Source of the DNA: Candidatus Gemmiger avistercoris
Lineage (GTDB): Bacteria; Bacillota; Clostridia; Oscillospirales; Ruminococcaceae
DNA: 64,000 nucleotides
NCBI GenBank assembly: GCA_019116705.1
Contig: DXBF01000061.1
Span: 1-64,000, forward strand
Direction of reading: 5' to 3'
Shown piece after piece: positions 9,595 to 20,191 of this stretch. The translations under genes and the position numbers were made by a program. Position 1 is the first letter of the stretch, and every line of letters starts with the position of its first letter. The notes below the pieces were generated by a model. The model was given only the letters and a program-made list of their open reading frames with translations, was not told where the DNA came from and did not search any database.

Positions 9595-9678
9595 TGCCGG
9601 TGGTGGGGGTCGAACCCACACGGTGTCACCACCAACGGATTTTGAGTCCGTCTCGTCTGCCAATTCCAACACACCGGC
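9595..9678 (-). tRNA. tRNA-Leu (anticodon CAA)
   Basis: GCCGGTG...CACCGGCA acceptor, anticodon stem-loop ACGGA-CTCAAAA-TCCGT, long variable arm, GGTTCGACCC T-arm; CCA not encoded. Confidence 0.96.
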
Positions 9679-9691
9679 ATGGAACTTTAGT

Positions 9692-9720
9692 ATTATAAAT
9701 GGTTTGCCCGGGAAAGTCAA
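9692..9720 (-). promoter_or_regulatory. Promoter of tRNA-Leu (TTGACT-N17-TATAAT)
   Basis: -35 at 9715-9720, -10 at 9692-9697. Confidence 0.75.
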
Positions 9721-9732
9721 GCCCGTTCCCCC

Positions 9733-9761
9733 TTGCAATGGCCGCCCGCCTTTGTTATAAT
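9733..9761 (+). promoter_or_regulatory. Promoter of queT transcript (TTGCAA-N17-TATAAT)
   Basis: -35 at 9733-9738, -10 at 9756-9761; predicted start about 10 nt before the riboswitch. Confidence 0.75.
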
Positions 9762-9770
9762 AGCCCTTTG

Positions 9771-9870
9771 TTGAGCAACTTAGGATTTTAGGCTCCGCCG
9801 TGCCCGGCACGGCGACAAACCGGCGTGGGGCTGGCGGTCCCGCGCGCGGTCAAAATCTATCCCGCCGGAG
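9771..9870 (+). ncRNA. preQ1-III (class III) riboswitch candidate
   Basis: TTGAGCAACTTAGGATTTTAGGCTCC...CAAACC...GGGCTGGCGGTCCC...GCGGTCAAAATCTATCCCGCCGGAG; matches my recollection of the preQ1-III sequence; directly upstream of queT, GGAG Shine-Dalgarno inside the 3' element. Confidence 0.85.
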
Positions 9871-9876
9871 TATCGT

Positions 9877-10488
9877 ATGTTTTCTGTTTCTGTATCCGTT
9901 GCGGCCCTGGCCGCCGTTCTCGTGGCCCTGGCGGCCCTGCGCCTGCTGCAAAAGCAGGCCGGCGGCCGCCCCTCGGTGCAGCGTCTGGTGCGCTGCGCCG
10001 TCATCGCGGCCGTCTATGTGGTGCTCTGCCTGGTGCTGGCCCCCTTCAGCTATGGCGCCGTGCAGGTGCGCATCGCCGAGGCCCTCTGCCTGCTGCCTGT
10101 TTTTGGGGCGGAATACATCGTGGGCGTGACGCTGGGCTGCTTTTTGGCCAACCTGTTCGGCTCCACCATTTTGGACGTGGTCTTCGGCACGCTGGCCACG
10201 CTGCTGGCCTGCCTGGTGACCTACAAGCTGCGCAATGTGCGCATCAAGGGGCTGGCGATCCCCGCTTCCCTGCCGCCGGTGCTCTTCAACGCCGTCATCG
10301 TGGGCGTCGAGATCACCCTGTTCTTCACCGACTACCGCGCCATGAGCGCGCCGGTCTGGCTGCTGTGCCTGGGCAACGGGATCTCCGTGGGCGTGGGTGA
10401 GCTGATCAGCTGCACGGTCCTGGGCGTGGCGCTCGTCAAGCTCATCGAATCCAACGCCGCGCTCAAGCGGGTCTTTACCGAAAAGTAA
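9877..10488 (+). CDS. queT: QueT-family queuosine-precursor transporter
   Basis: YVVLCLVLAPFSYGAVQVRIAEALCLLPVFGAEYIVGVTLGCFLANLFG; preceded by preQ1 riboswitch. Confidence 0.92.
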   Translation: MFSVSVSVAALAAVLVALAALRLLQKQAGGRPSVQRLVRCAVIAAVYVVLCLVLAPFSYGAVQVRIAEALCLLPVFGAEYIVGVTLGCFLANLFGSTILDVVFGTLATLLACLVTYKLRNVRIKGLAIPASLPPVLFNAVIVGVEITLFFTDYRAMSAPVWLLCLGNGISVGVGELISCTVLGVALVKLIESNAALKRVFTEK

Positions 10489-10516
10489 ATTTCCTTATAA
10501 AATACGAGGTGACTCT

Positions 10517-11167
10517 ATGCGCCCGGAACTGATCTTGTGGGACTGGAACGGTACCCTGCTGGATGACGTCCAACTGTGCGAAGACGCGCTCAACCGTCTG
10601 TTGGCGCGGTTCGGCTATCCGCAGCGGTACGACCGCGAACAGTACCGGGCGATCTTCGGCTTCCCGGTGCAGGACTACTACGCCCGCGCCGGGTTTGATT
10701 TTGCCCGCCACAGCTTTGACGAACTGGCCCGCAGCTTTATGGAGGATTACATCCCCGCCAGCGCCGCCTGCCCCCTGCTGGACGGCGCGCGCGAAGCGCT
10801 GGAAGCGTTCCGGGCCGCCGGACTGCGGCAGGTCATCCTTTCGGCCAGCCCCCTCGGCACGCTGCGCAGCCAGGCGGAAGCGCGGGGCGTGGACGGCTAT
10901 TTTGACGAACTGCTGGGCCTGGGCGATATTTACGCCAAAAGCAAAGTGGACCTGGGCCTGCAATACCTGCGGCGGTCCGGGTTCGACCCCCGCCGCGCCG
11001 TGATGCTCGGCGATACGACCCATGACTGGGAAGTGGCGCAGGCGCTGGGGGTGCGCTGCGTGCTGCAAAGCGGCGGCCACCAGCCGCCGGAGGTACTGCG
11101 CCGCACCGGCGCCCCGGTGGCCTCCGGCCTGCGGGAAGCCGTGCCAATGATTTTAGGGCGTGCCTGA
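10517..11167 (+). CDS. HAD-family phosphatase (phosphoglycolate phosphatase-like)
   Basis: LILWDWNGTLLDDV, VILSASPLGTL, VMLGDTTHDWEVA. Confidence 0.88.
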   Translation: MRPELILWDWNGTLLDDVQLCEDALNRLLARFGYPQRYDREQYRAIFGFPVQDYYARAGFDFARHSFDELARSFMEDYIPASAACPLLDGAREALEAFRAAGLRQVILSASPLGTLRSQAEARGVDGYFDELLGLGDIYAKSKVDLGLQYLRRSGFDPRRAVMLGDTTHDWEVAQALGVRCVLQSGGHQPPEVLRRTGAPVASGLREAVPMILGRA

Positions 11168-11198
11168 AACTTTTGATGGTTCCGATATACCCTGAGGA

Positions 11199-12125
11199 GT
11201 GGAAAAAACGATGTCTGACCGTGTAAAAGGCGCCTGCCTGACGATGGGCGGCGCGGCCTGCTGGGGGATCTCCGGCTGTATGGGCCAATACCTGTTCACC
11301 CGCGAAAATATGGATTCTACCTGGCTGGTGCCCATCCGGCTGCTGCTGGCCGGGCTGCTGCTGTGCGGGTACTACTTTTTCAAGGACCGCAAACAGCTGT
11401 TCGCCCCCTGGAACTGGAAGGCCGATCCCCGCAACACCATCGACCTGCTGGTTTACGGGCTGGCGGGCGTGAGTTTCTGCCAGTTTCTCTATTTCCTGAC
11501 GATCCAGCTTTCCACGGCGGGCATCGCCACCATCCTGCAGGACCTCTCCCCCGTGCTGATCCTGCTGGTGCTCTGCCTGCAGCAGCGCCGCACGCCCCGC
11601 CTGTTTGAACTGTGCAGCATCCTGCTGGCGCTGCTGGGGGTCTTTCTGCTGACCACCCACGGCAGCCTGACCAGTCTGGCGGTCAGCCCGGCCGCCCTGG
11701 CCGCCGGGCTGGTCTGCGCCTGCACCGTGGTGATCTACACCATGTGGCCCAAGCGCCTGCAGGCCCAGTACCCCACGCCGCTGCTGCAGGGCTGGGCCTT
11801 CCTGCTGGGCGGCGCCGCCTTCCACCTGATCTTCCGCCCCTGGACCATGGGCTACGTGCCCAGCGCCGTGGGCGTTATCGGCATCCTGGTGGTCGTGCTG
11901 GTGGGCAATGTGACGGCGTTCAGCCTGTACATGTCCGGCGTGCCGCTGATCGGCCCCCAGCGCGCCAGCCTCTACAGCTTTGCCGAGCCGGTCACAGCCG
12001 CCATTCTCAGCACGCTGCTGCTGGGTTCCCCCTTTACCCTGTGGGACGCCCTGGGCTTCGGCTGCATCTTCGTGATGCTGGTATTGCTGAGCCTGCCCGC
12101 GCGCAGCGGCAGCCCGGCAAAATAA
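11199..12125 (+). CDS. EamA/DMT-family transporter
   Basis: About ten TM segments, two EamA-like halves. Confidence 0.88.
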   Translation: MEKTMSDRVKGACLTMGGAACWGISGCMGQYLFTRENMDSTWLVPIRLLLAGLLLCGYYFFKDRKQLFAPWNWKADPRNTIDLLVYGLAGVSFCQFLYFLTIQLSTAGIATILQDLSPVLILLVLCLQQRRTPRLFELCSILLALLGVFLLTTHGSLTSLAVSPAALAAGLVCACTVVIYTMWPKRLQAQYPTPLLQGWAFLLGGAAFHLIFRPWTMGYVPSAVGVIGILVVVLVGNVTAFSLYMSGVPLIGPQRASLYSFAEPVTAAILSTLLLGSPFTLWDALGFGCIFVMLVLLSLPARSGSPAK

Positions 12126-12135
12126 TTTGCAAAAC

Positions 12136-12178
12136 CACCCGCACAGGTTTGACAGCATCCCCTGTGCGGGTGTATTAT
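12136..12178 (+). promoter_or_regulatory. secA promoter (TTGACA-N18-TATTAT) embedded in a hairpin
   Basis: Hairpin arms 12136-12147 and 12161-12172 (CACCCGCACAGG/CCTGTGCGGGTG); -35 at 12149-12154 in the loop, -10 at 12173-12178. Confidence 0.6.
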
Positions 12179-12238
12179 AGTAAAGTGTGCAAACTAGATT
12201 GCCGCGCCCCAAAAGCGGCGGAAATACGGAGTTTTCCT

Positions 12239-15109
<2,871 letters not shown>

Positions 15110-15137
15110 ACGCCTCAAAAGGGGCAAGACGCGCACG

Positions 15138-15256
15138 GCAATTGCCTGACGCGCCTGTTTAACGGGTTGCGGTGCCCGCATCGCGCTGCGCGCCTTGGGG
15201 CGCTTGCGTTCTGCGGCCGCCGCCCCTGCTTCGCCTTGCTGCATCCGCCGCAGGCG
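15138..15256 (+). repeat. Dispersed intergenic repeat, copy A
   Basis: Aligns along about 120 bp with the reverse complement of 39139-39278. Confidence 0.7.
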
Positions 15257-15304
15257 GCGCGCGGCTCCGCAGCCCTCTTTGAAATCCCCTTCGACAGATT
15301 TTTC

Positions 15305-15333
15305 GTGCGCCGCCGCAAGACGGCGCACTTTTT
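15305..15333 (+). terminator. Hairpin terminator after secA/repeat A
   Basis: gtgcgccg-ccgcaaga-cggcgcac followed by ttttt. Confidence 0.75.
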
Positions 15334-15354
15334 ACAACACGAGGTATTTGTAGC

Positions 15355-15759
15355 ATGAAAGCCCATATCGTTCGTGAACCCCGCTGCGCCCTGTTGTGGA
15401 ATTTTCCCGCCGGCAGCCCCGGCTACGACGCCGTGGAGCGCGCCGCCCGCGCCTGCCGGGTGGCGCTGCGCCCGGTGGACAACGGCGCCCTGGGGGCGCT
15501 GGTCGGCGACCTGTGCGCCGGCAAGCCCCTGCCCCCCGCCGCCCCACTGGCAGCCGTGCCGGACCGCCCGGCCCTGATCGTCAGCGGGTTGAGCCACCAG
15601 AACGGCGAATTGAACCGTTTTCTGGATATGGTGAGCGCCAGCGGCGCCGCTCTGCCCCTGCGGGCCATGGTCACCCCCACCAGCAAGGGGTGGACGCTGG
15701 CCCAGCTGCTGCTGGAACTGAACCGGGAACACGACGCCGTGGGCGGCGGCAGCCTGTGA
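15355..15759 (+). CDS. DUF3783-like small protein
   Basis: ALIVSGLSHQNGELNRFLDMVSASGAALPLRAMVTPTSKGWTLAQLLLELNREH. Confidence 0.55.
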   Translation: MKAHIVREPRCALLWNFPAGSPGYDAVERAARACRVALRPVDNGALGALVGDLCAGKPLPPAAPLAAVPDRPALIVSGLSHQNGELNRFLDMVSASGAALPLRAMVTPTSKGWTLAQLLLELNREHDAVGGGSL

Positions 15760-16805
15760 TGCCCGCCGCCCGCCGGGCCCTGCTGGGGGCGGCAGCCGTC
15801 CTGCTGCTGGGCGGGGCGCTGCTCTGGCGCGCCGCCACCCGGCAGCGGGAATACACCACTACCTGGTTCGACCTGCTGGACACCGTCTCGGTGGTGCGGG
15901 GGTATGCCCGCAGCCAGGAGGAGTGGGACGCCCAGATGGAAGCCCTGCACGCCGACCTGCTGCACTACCACCAGCTGTTCGACATCTACCACCACTATGA
16001 CGGGATGACCAACCTGTACGACGTCAACGCCGGGGCCGCCGCGGCCCCGGTGGCGGTCTCCCCGGAGTTGTACGCCTTTCTGGAATGGTGCGCCGGGCGT
16101 GTGTGGGAACAGACCGGCGGCGCCACCAATGTGGCGGCCGGGGCGCTGCTCTCGCTCTGGCACGACGCCCGGGAGAGCGACGTTCCCGCCCCGCCGGACC
16201 CGGACCTGCTGGAAGCGGCCAGGGACCACATCGACATGGCGGACCTGCAGCTGGACAGCGCTGAGCAGACGGTCTTTTTTGCCGACCCGGACCTGCGGCT
16301 GGACGTGGGCGCCGTGGCCAAAGGCTACGCCGTGGAACTGGCCGCCCAGGCCGCCGAGGAGCGGGGGCTGGAAAGCGCCCTGCTGAACATCGGGGGCAAT
16401 CTGCGCGCCATCGGGGAGAAAGCCAACGGCGAGGGCGCGTGGAACATCGGCGTGGAAAACCCCTGGGGCAGCGAACCGGCCTACATCCAGACGCTGGCGC
16501 TGCCCGCCGGGTACAGCCTGGTGGTCAGCGGCGACTATCAGCGGTATTTTGAGTATGAGGGCGTGCGCTACGCCCACCTGATCGACCTGACGACGGGGTA
16601 CCCGGCCCGCTACTACAGCAGCGTGGCGATCCTGGCCCCCTGGGGCGAGGGCGGCATGGCGGACGCCTGGTCCACCGCGCTGTTCTGCCTGCCGGAAAAC
16701 ACCGGGCGGGCGCTGCTGCCCGAAGGGGACGTCGCCGCCCTGTGGATGTACCCCGACGGTTCCACCGCCGCCACCGGCAACTGGCCGGGGCAGCCGGCAG
16801 CCTGA
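15759..16805 (+). CDS. apbE: FAD:protein FMN transferase (ApbE family)
   Basis: DVGAVAKGYAVELAAQ, ALLNIGGNLRAIG, HLIDLTTGYPA; TGATG overlap with preceding gene. Confidence 0.87.
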   Translation: MPAARRALLGAAAVLLLGGALLWRAATRQREYTTTWFDLLDTVSVVRGYARSQEEWDAQMEALHADLLHYHQLFDIYHHYDGMTNLYDVNAGAAAAPVAVSPELYAFLEWCAGRVWEQTGGATNVAAGALLSLWHDARESDVPAPPDPDLLEAARDHIDMADLQLDSAEQTVFFADPDLRLDVGAVAKGYAVELAAQAAEERGLESALLNIGGNLRAIGEKANGEGAWNIGVENPWGSEPAYIQTLALPAGYSLVVSGDYQRYFEYEGVRYAHLIDLTTGYPARYYSSVAILAPWGEGGMADAWSTALFCLPENTGRALLPEGDVAALWMYPDGSTAATGNWPGQPAA

Positions 16806-16856
16806 AGCATGCGCATCCTTGCCGCTGTCGCTGTCTTTTTGAAGTTTTAAACAGAA

Positions 16857-16888
16857 GGAGGGGAGCGCCCGCAAGGGCAGTCCCCTCC
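16857..16888. terminator. Bidirectional terminator between convergent genes
   Basis: ggaggggagcgccc-gcaa-gggcagtcccctcc, flanked by AT-rich sequence. Confidence 0.75.
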
Positions 16889-16891
16889 ATT

Positions 16892-17728
16892 TTATTCCTC
16901 GTTGCTGAGCAGGATGCGGTCGTTGTCCAGCTGGTGGCCCACATTCTGGGCGAAGCGTTCCAGCAGCTCGTTCACGCCCATGTGGGCCCGCTCTTCCCCG
17001 CCCACATCCAGCACGATGCGGCCCCGGTCCATCATCAGCGTGCGGTTGCCCAGCGTCAGGGCGTCGCGCATGTTGTGGGTGATCATCAGGCAGGTGATAC
17101 GGTTTTCCGCCACGATCTGCCGGGTCAGTTCCAGCACCTTGTCCGCCGTGGCGGGGTCCAGCGCCGCCGTGTGTTCGTCCAGCAGCAGCAGTTTGGGGGT
17201 GACCAGGGTGGCCATCAGCAGCGTCAGCGCCTGGCGCTGCCCGCCGGAGAGCAGCCCTACCGGCTGTTTCATGCGGTCCTCCAGCCCCAGGCCCAGAGCG
17301 GACAGCTTCCCTGCAAAGAAAGTGCGGTCCGCTTTGGTGATGCGGGAGAAAGGCGAAGTCTGCCGCGAGGCCCGCAAAAAGGCCAGCGCCAGGTTTTCCT
17401 CAATGGTCATATGGGGCGCCGTGCCCTTGAGCGGGTCCTGGAACATGCGCCCGATGACTTTGGAGCGGCGGTAGTCCGGCTGGAAGGTGATGTCCTGCCC
17501 ATCCAGGGTGATGGTGCCGGCGTCGGCGATGAACTCCCCGGCGATGGCGTTGAACAGCGTGGACTTGCCCGCGCCGTTGGAACCCACGATGGTGGCGAAG
17601 TCCCCTGCTTCCAGATGGAGGTCCACGGCCTGCAGGGCCACTTTTTCGTTGACGGTGCCGGGGTTGAAGGTCTTGCTCACATGGTTCAGGTCAAGCACGG
17701 GAAGCACCTTCTTTCTCTGCGCGGGCAC
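16892..17728 (-). CDS. ABC transporter ATP-binding protein (TrpZ-like system)
   Basis: GSNGAGKSTLFNAI, LLSGGQRQALTLLMA, LLLLDEHTAALDP. Confidence 0.9.
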   Translation of the reverse strand: MPAQRKKVLPVLDLNHVSKTFNPGTVNEKVALQAVDLHLEAGDFATIVGSNGAGKSTLFNAIAGEFIADAGTITLDGQDITFQPDYRRSKVIGRMFQDPLKGTAPHMTIEENLALAFLRASRQTSPFSRITKADRTFFAGKLSALGLGLEDRMKQPVGLLSGGQRQALTLLMATLVTPKLLLLDEHTAALDPATADKVLELTRQIVAENRITCLMITHNMRDALTLGNRTLMMDRGRIVLDVGGEERAHMGVNELLERFAQNVGHQLDNDRILLSNEE

Positions 17729-18608
17729 GGCGGCGGCGGAAAGCCGCCCGGGCCTGCAGGGCGGGGGCCGCGATGGCCAGCGCCACGATGACGGCGGAGA
17801 TCAGCTTGAGGCACTCCGACGGGACGTTGGCCCGCAGGGCCAGCGCGATGATGAAACGGTAGATCACGCTGCCCGCCACGGCCGCCACGGCCTTGGTCCA
17901 CAGGCCGCCCCGGCCGAACAGCGTCTCGCCGATGATGAGGGAGGCCAGGCCGATGACCACCATGCCGGTGCCCAGGTTGATGTCGGCGGAGCGCTGGTAC
18001 TGGGCCAGCACCGCGCCGGAAAGGGCCGTCATGGCGTTGGCGATGCACAGCCCCACCGTGATGGTGAAGGTGGTGTTGATGGAGGAGGCGCGGACCATAT
18101 CGGGGTTGTCGCCGGTGGCGCGGATGGAAAGGCCCATCCGCGTGCCCAAAAACGCGATGAGCAGCACGCAGGCTGCCGCCGTGATAAGCGCCGCCACGAT
18201 CACCCGGCTGGGCGCGCCCTCCCCCAGAAGGGCCTGCGCCGCCGTAAAGACCGTCTCCGTCTTGAGCATGGGCACGTTGGAAGAAAAGCCCATGACCGCC
18301 AGGTTCACGGTATATAAGCCCGTATTGGTGATGATGCCCGCTAGGATCGAGCGCACTGCCAAACGGGTCTGCAGGAAAGCAGTGATGAAGCCGGCGGCCG
18401 CCCCCGCCAGCATGGCCAGCGGCAGCCCCAGGAAGGGATGGCCCGCCACGGCGGCGGTAGCCGAGACGGCGCAGCCCAGGGTGAAAGCGCCGTCGGTGGT
18501 CATATCGGCGATGTTGAGCACGCGGAAACTCAAAAACAGCGCCATGGCGACCAGCGCGTAGATAAAGCCAAGTTCCAGTGCGTTGAGCACGGTGGCAGCG
18601 GTAAACAT
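17691..18608 (-). CDS. ABC transporter permease (branched-chain/TrpY-like)
   Basis: ALELGFIYALVAMALFLSFRVLNIADMTTDGAFTLG; gene order. Confidence 0.88.
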   Translation of the reverse strand: MFTAATVLNALELGFIYALVAMALFLSFRVLNIADMTTDGAFTLGCAVSATAAVAGHPFLGLPLAMLAGAAAGFITAFLQTRLAVRSILAGIITNTGLYTVNLAVMGFSSNVPMLKTETVFTAAQALLGEGAPSRVIVAALITAAACVLLIAFLGTRMGLSIRATGDNPDMVRASSINTTFTITVGLCIANAMTALSGAVLAQYQRSADINLGTGMVVIGLASLIIGETLFGRGGLWTKAVAAVAGSVIYRFIIALALRANVPSECLKLISAVIVALAIAAPALQARAAFRRRRARAEKEGASRA

Positions 18609-18645
18609 GGGGCAGGACTCTCCTTTATTGTGGTACTGACGCGCA

Positions 18646-18683
18646 CAAGAGAAAAGGACCGTACAGAAGGCCCTTTTCTCTTG
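18646..18683 (-). other. Intercistronic hairpin between substrate-binding and permease genes
   Basis: caagagaaaagg...ccttttctcttg, 12-bp perfect stem. Confidence 0.65.
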
Positions 18684-18698
18684 CGGCGGGGTGTTCGC

Positions 18699-19709
18699 TT
18701 ACTCGGCGCTGGTGGTGACTTCCACCACCTGGGAGGCCATCTCGCTGAACGCGCTGTAGTCGATGCCCAGCGCGGCGGCGGTCTCGGTATTGACGGTGAT
18801 GATGCCGCCGTCCATCACATGGTATTCGGGCACGGCGCCGCTCTCCAGGATATCCAGCGCCATATCGGCGGTGTAGGTGCCCAGGTCGGTGTAGTTGACG
18901 CCGCAGGTGGTGAAAGCCCCCGCCGTGACGAAGCTGTCGGCCCCGGTGTAGAAGGGGATGCCCGCGGCGGTCAGCGTCTCGGACACGGCGGACGCCGCCG
19001 CCATGACCACGTTGTCGGTGGGGGTAAAGACGGCGTCCACCTGGCCGACCATGCTGGCTGCTGCCGAGAGGATCTCGTCATTGGTGTTGCCGGTCTTTTC
19101 CACATAGGCGATGCCCTTGGCGTCCAGGTATTCTTTCGCTTCGGCGATGGGCGCTTCCGAGTTGGCCTCCGAGTTGGAGTACAGCAGCCCCACGGTCTGC
19201 ACGTCGGGCTGGACCGCCAGCATCATATCCAGGATAAAGGCGGTGTTCAGCGCATCGGAAGTGCCGGTAACGTAGTCGATCCCGGTCAGGTCGGCGGCGG
19301 CGGGGTCCGAGATGGCGGCGTAGATGACCGGCGTGCCGGTGGGCTCGCAGGCGGTGGCCATACACTGGGCGGCCAGCGTGGCGATGGGGATGACCGCATC
19401 GTACCCGTCGGATACGATCTGGGTGCCGATCTGGTTGAGGGTGGTGGCGTCGTTCTGGCCGTTGAACACCTTGTATTCGACGGCCGTGCCTGCGGCGGCT
19501 TTGGCGTCCAGTTCCGCCTCGATGGCGGTGCGGATCTCGTCCAGGCTGGCGTGGTCCATCTGCTGGACGATGGCGACCCGGTAAGCGGCCTCCCCGGCAG
19601 AGGCCGGCTCGGAAGCGGCGGAGGAAACGCCGGCAGTCCCCGCGGCGCCGCAGGCGGCGAGGGTGGTCATCAGCGTGGCGGCAGACAGAACGGCAAGCAG
19701 TTTTTTCAT
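18699..19709 (-). CDS. ABC transporter substrate-binding lipoprotein (TrpX-like)
   Basis: MKKLLAVLSAATLMTTLAACGAAG lipobox; VAIVQQMDHASLDEIRTAIEAEL, IGTQIVSDGYDAVIPIATLAAQ. Confidence 0.9.
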   Translation of the reverse strand: MKKLLAVLSAATLMTTLAACGAAGTAGVSSAASEPASAGEAAYRVAIVQQMDHASLDEIRTAIEAELDAKAAAGTAVEYKVFNGQNDATTLNQIGTQIVSDGYDAVIPIATLAAQCMATACEPTGTPVIYAAISDPAAADLTGIDYVTGTSDALNTAFILDMMLAVQPDVQTVGLLYSNSEANSEAPIAEAKEYLDAKGIAYVEKTGNTNDEILSAAASMVGQVDAVFTPTDNVVMAAASAVSETLTAAGIPFYTGADSFVTAGAFTTCGVNYTDLGTYTADMALDILESGAVPEYHVMDGGIITVNTETAAALGIDYSAFSEMASQVVEVTTSAE

Positions 19710-19773
19710 AAGGCAGCTCCTTTTTTGTGTAGAGAAAATCGTGGGGCGGCCGTGGGGCAAGGCCCCGGCCCGG

Positions 19774-19827
19774 TCAGTTCCGCGGGCCCCGCCATCGCTC
19801 TTTCAGCAGGATCGTTTTCATGGTCAT
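19774..19827 (-). CDS. Candidate 17-aa leader peptide MTMKTILLKERWRGPRN
   Basis: Strong SD (GGGAGGG) before ATG, lies between T-box terminator and substrate-binding gene, single Trp codon. Confidence 0.35.
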   Translation of the reverse strand: MTMKTILLKERWRGPRN

Positions 19828-19850
19828 ACCCTCCCGGTCGGCCCTGTGCG

Positions 19851-20136
19851 GGGAAAAGAAAACTGCCCCCGCACAGAAGGATCTTCTGTGCAAGGGCAGA
19901 TACAATTCGATCTGTGGTGCCACCTTGCTTGCCGGACAGTTCTGCTGCCGCGGCCACTCTGTAGGGAACCAACATTCCCCTGCCCTGTAACGGAGGCTTC
20001 CGTCAGCGGATACTGGGGCCTGCGCCCGTTCCCCGTGCCCTCTGCGAACCATTGTGCCGCATCGCTTTGCATCCCCTTCCCAGCCCCGGGGACTCTCTGT
20101 GGCTGCGCCTGCAGTTTTACTTTCGCTTCATTGGTT
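19851..20136 (-). ncRNA. T-box riboswitch leader
   Basis: T-box-like AAGGTGGCACCACAG at 19912-19926, terminator GCCCTTGCACAGAAG-ATC-CTTCTGTGCGGGGGC plus T-rich tail at 19865-19897, upstream CAGAGAG stem I-like element. Confidence 0.82.
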
Positions 20137-20143
20137 TAAAGCA

Positions 20144-20172
20144 TTTATACCACATCGCCGGCAGTTTGTCAA
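20144..20172 (-). promoter_or_regulatory. Promoter of T-box transcript (TTGACA-N17-TATAAA)
   Basis: -35 at 20167-20172, -10 at 20144-20149. Confidence 0.75.
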
Positions 20173-20191
20173 CGCTTTTTGTGAATTTTTT

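Noticed and set aside
9364-9810. 148-aa minus-strand ORF spanning the tRNA-Leu
   Set aside because: Contains the whole tRNA gene and its terminator; not coding.
10475-12212. Minus-strand ORFs of 201 and 459 aa
   Set aside because: Antisense to HAD phosphatase and DMT transporter genes; Q/H/G/A-rich.
11612-12238. 209-codon in-frame N-terminal extension of SecA
   Set aside because: Runs through the DMT transporter in another frame and through the promoter; SecA starts canonically at MSFFEKLFG (12239).
15167-15358. 63-aa ORF inside repeat A
   Set aside because: Similarity to the repeat B translation is explained by DNA repeat identity; no SD.
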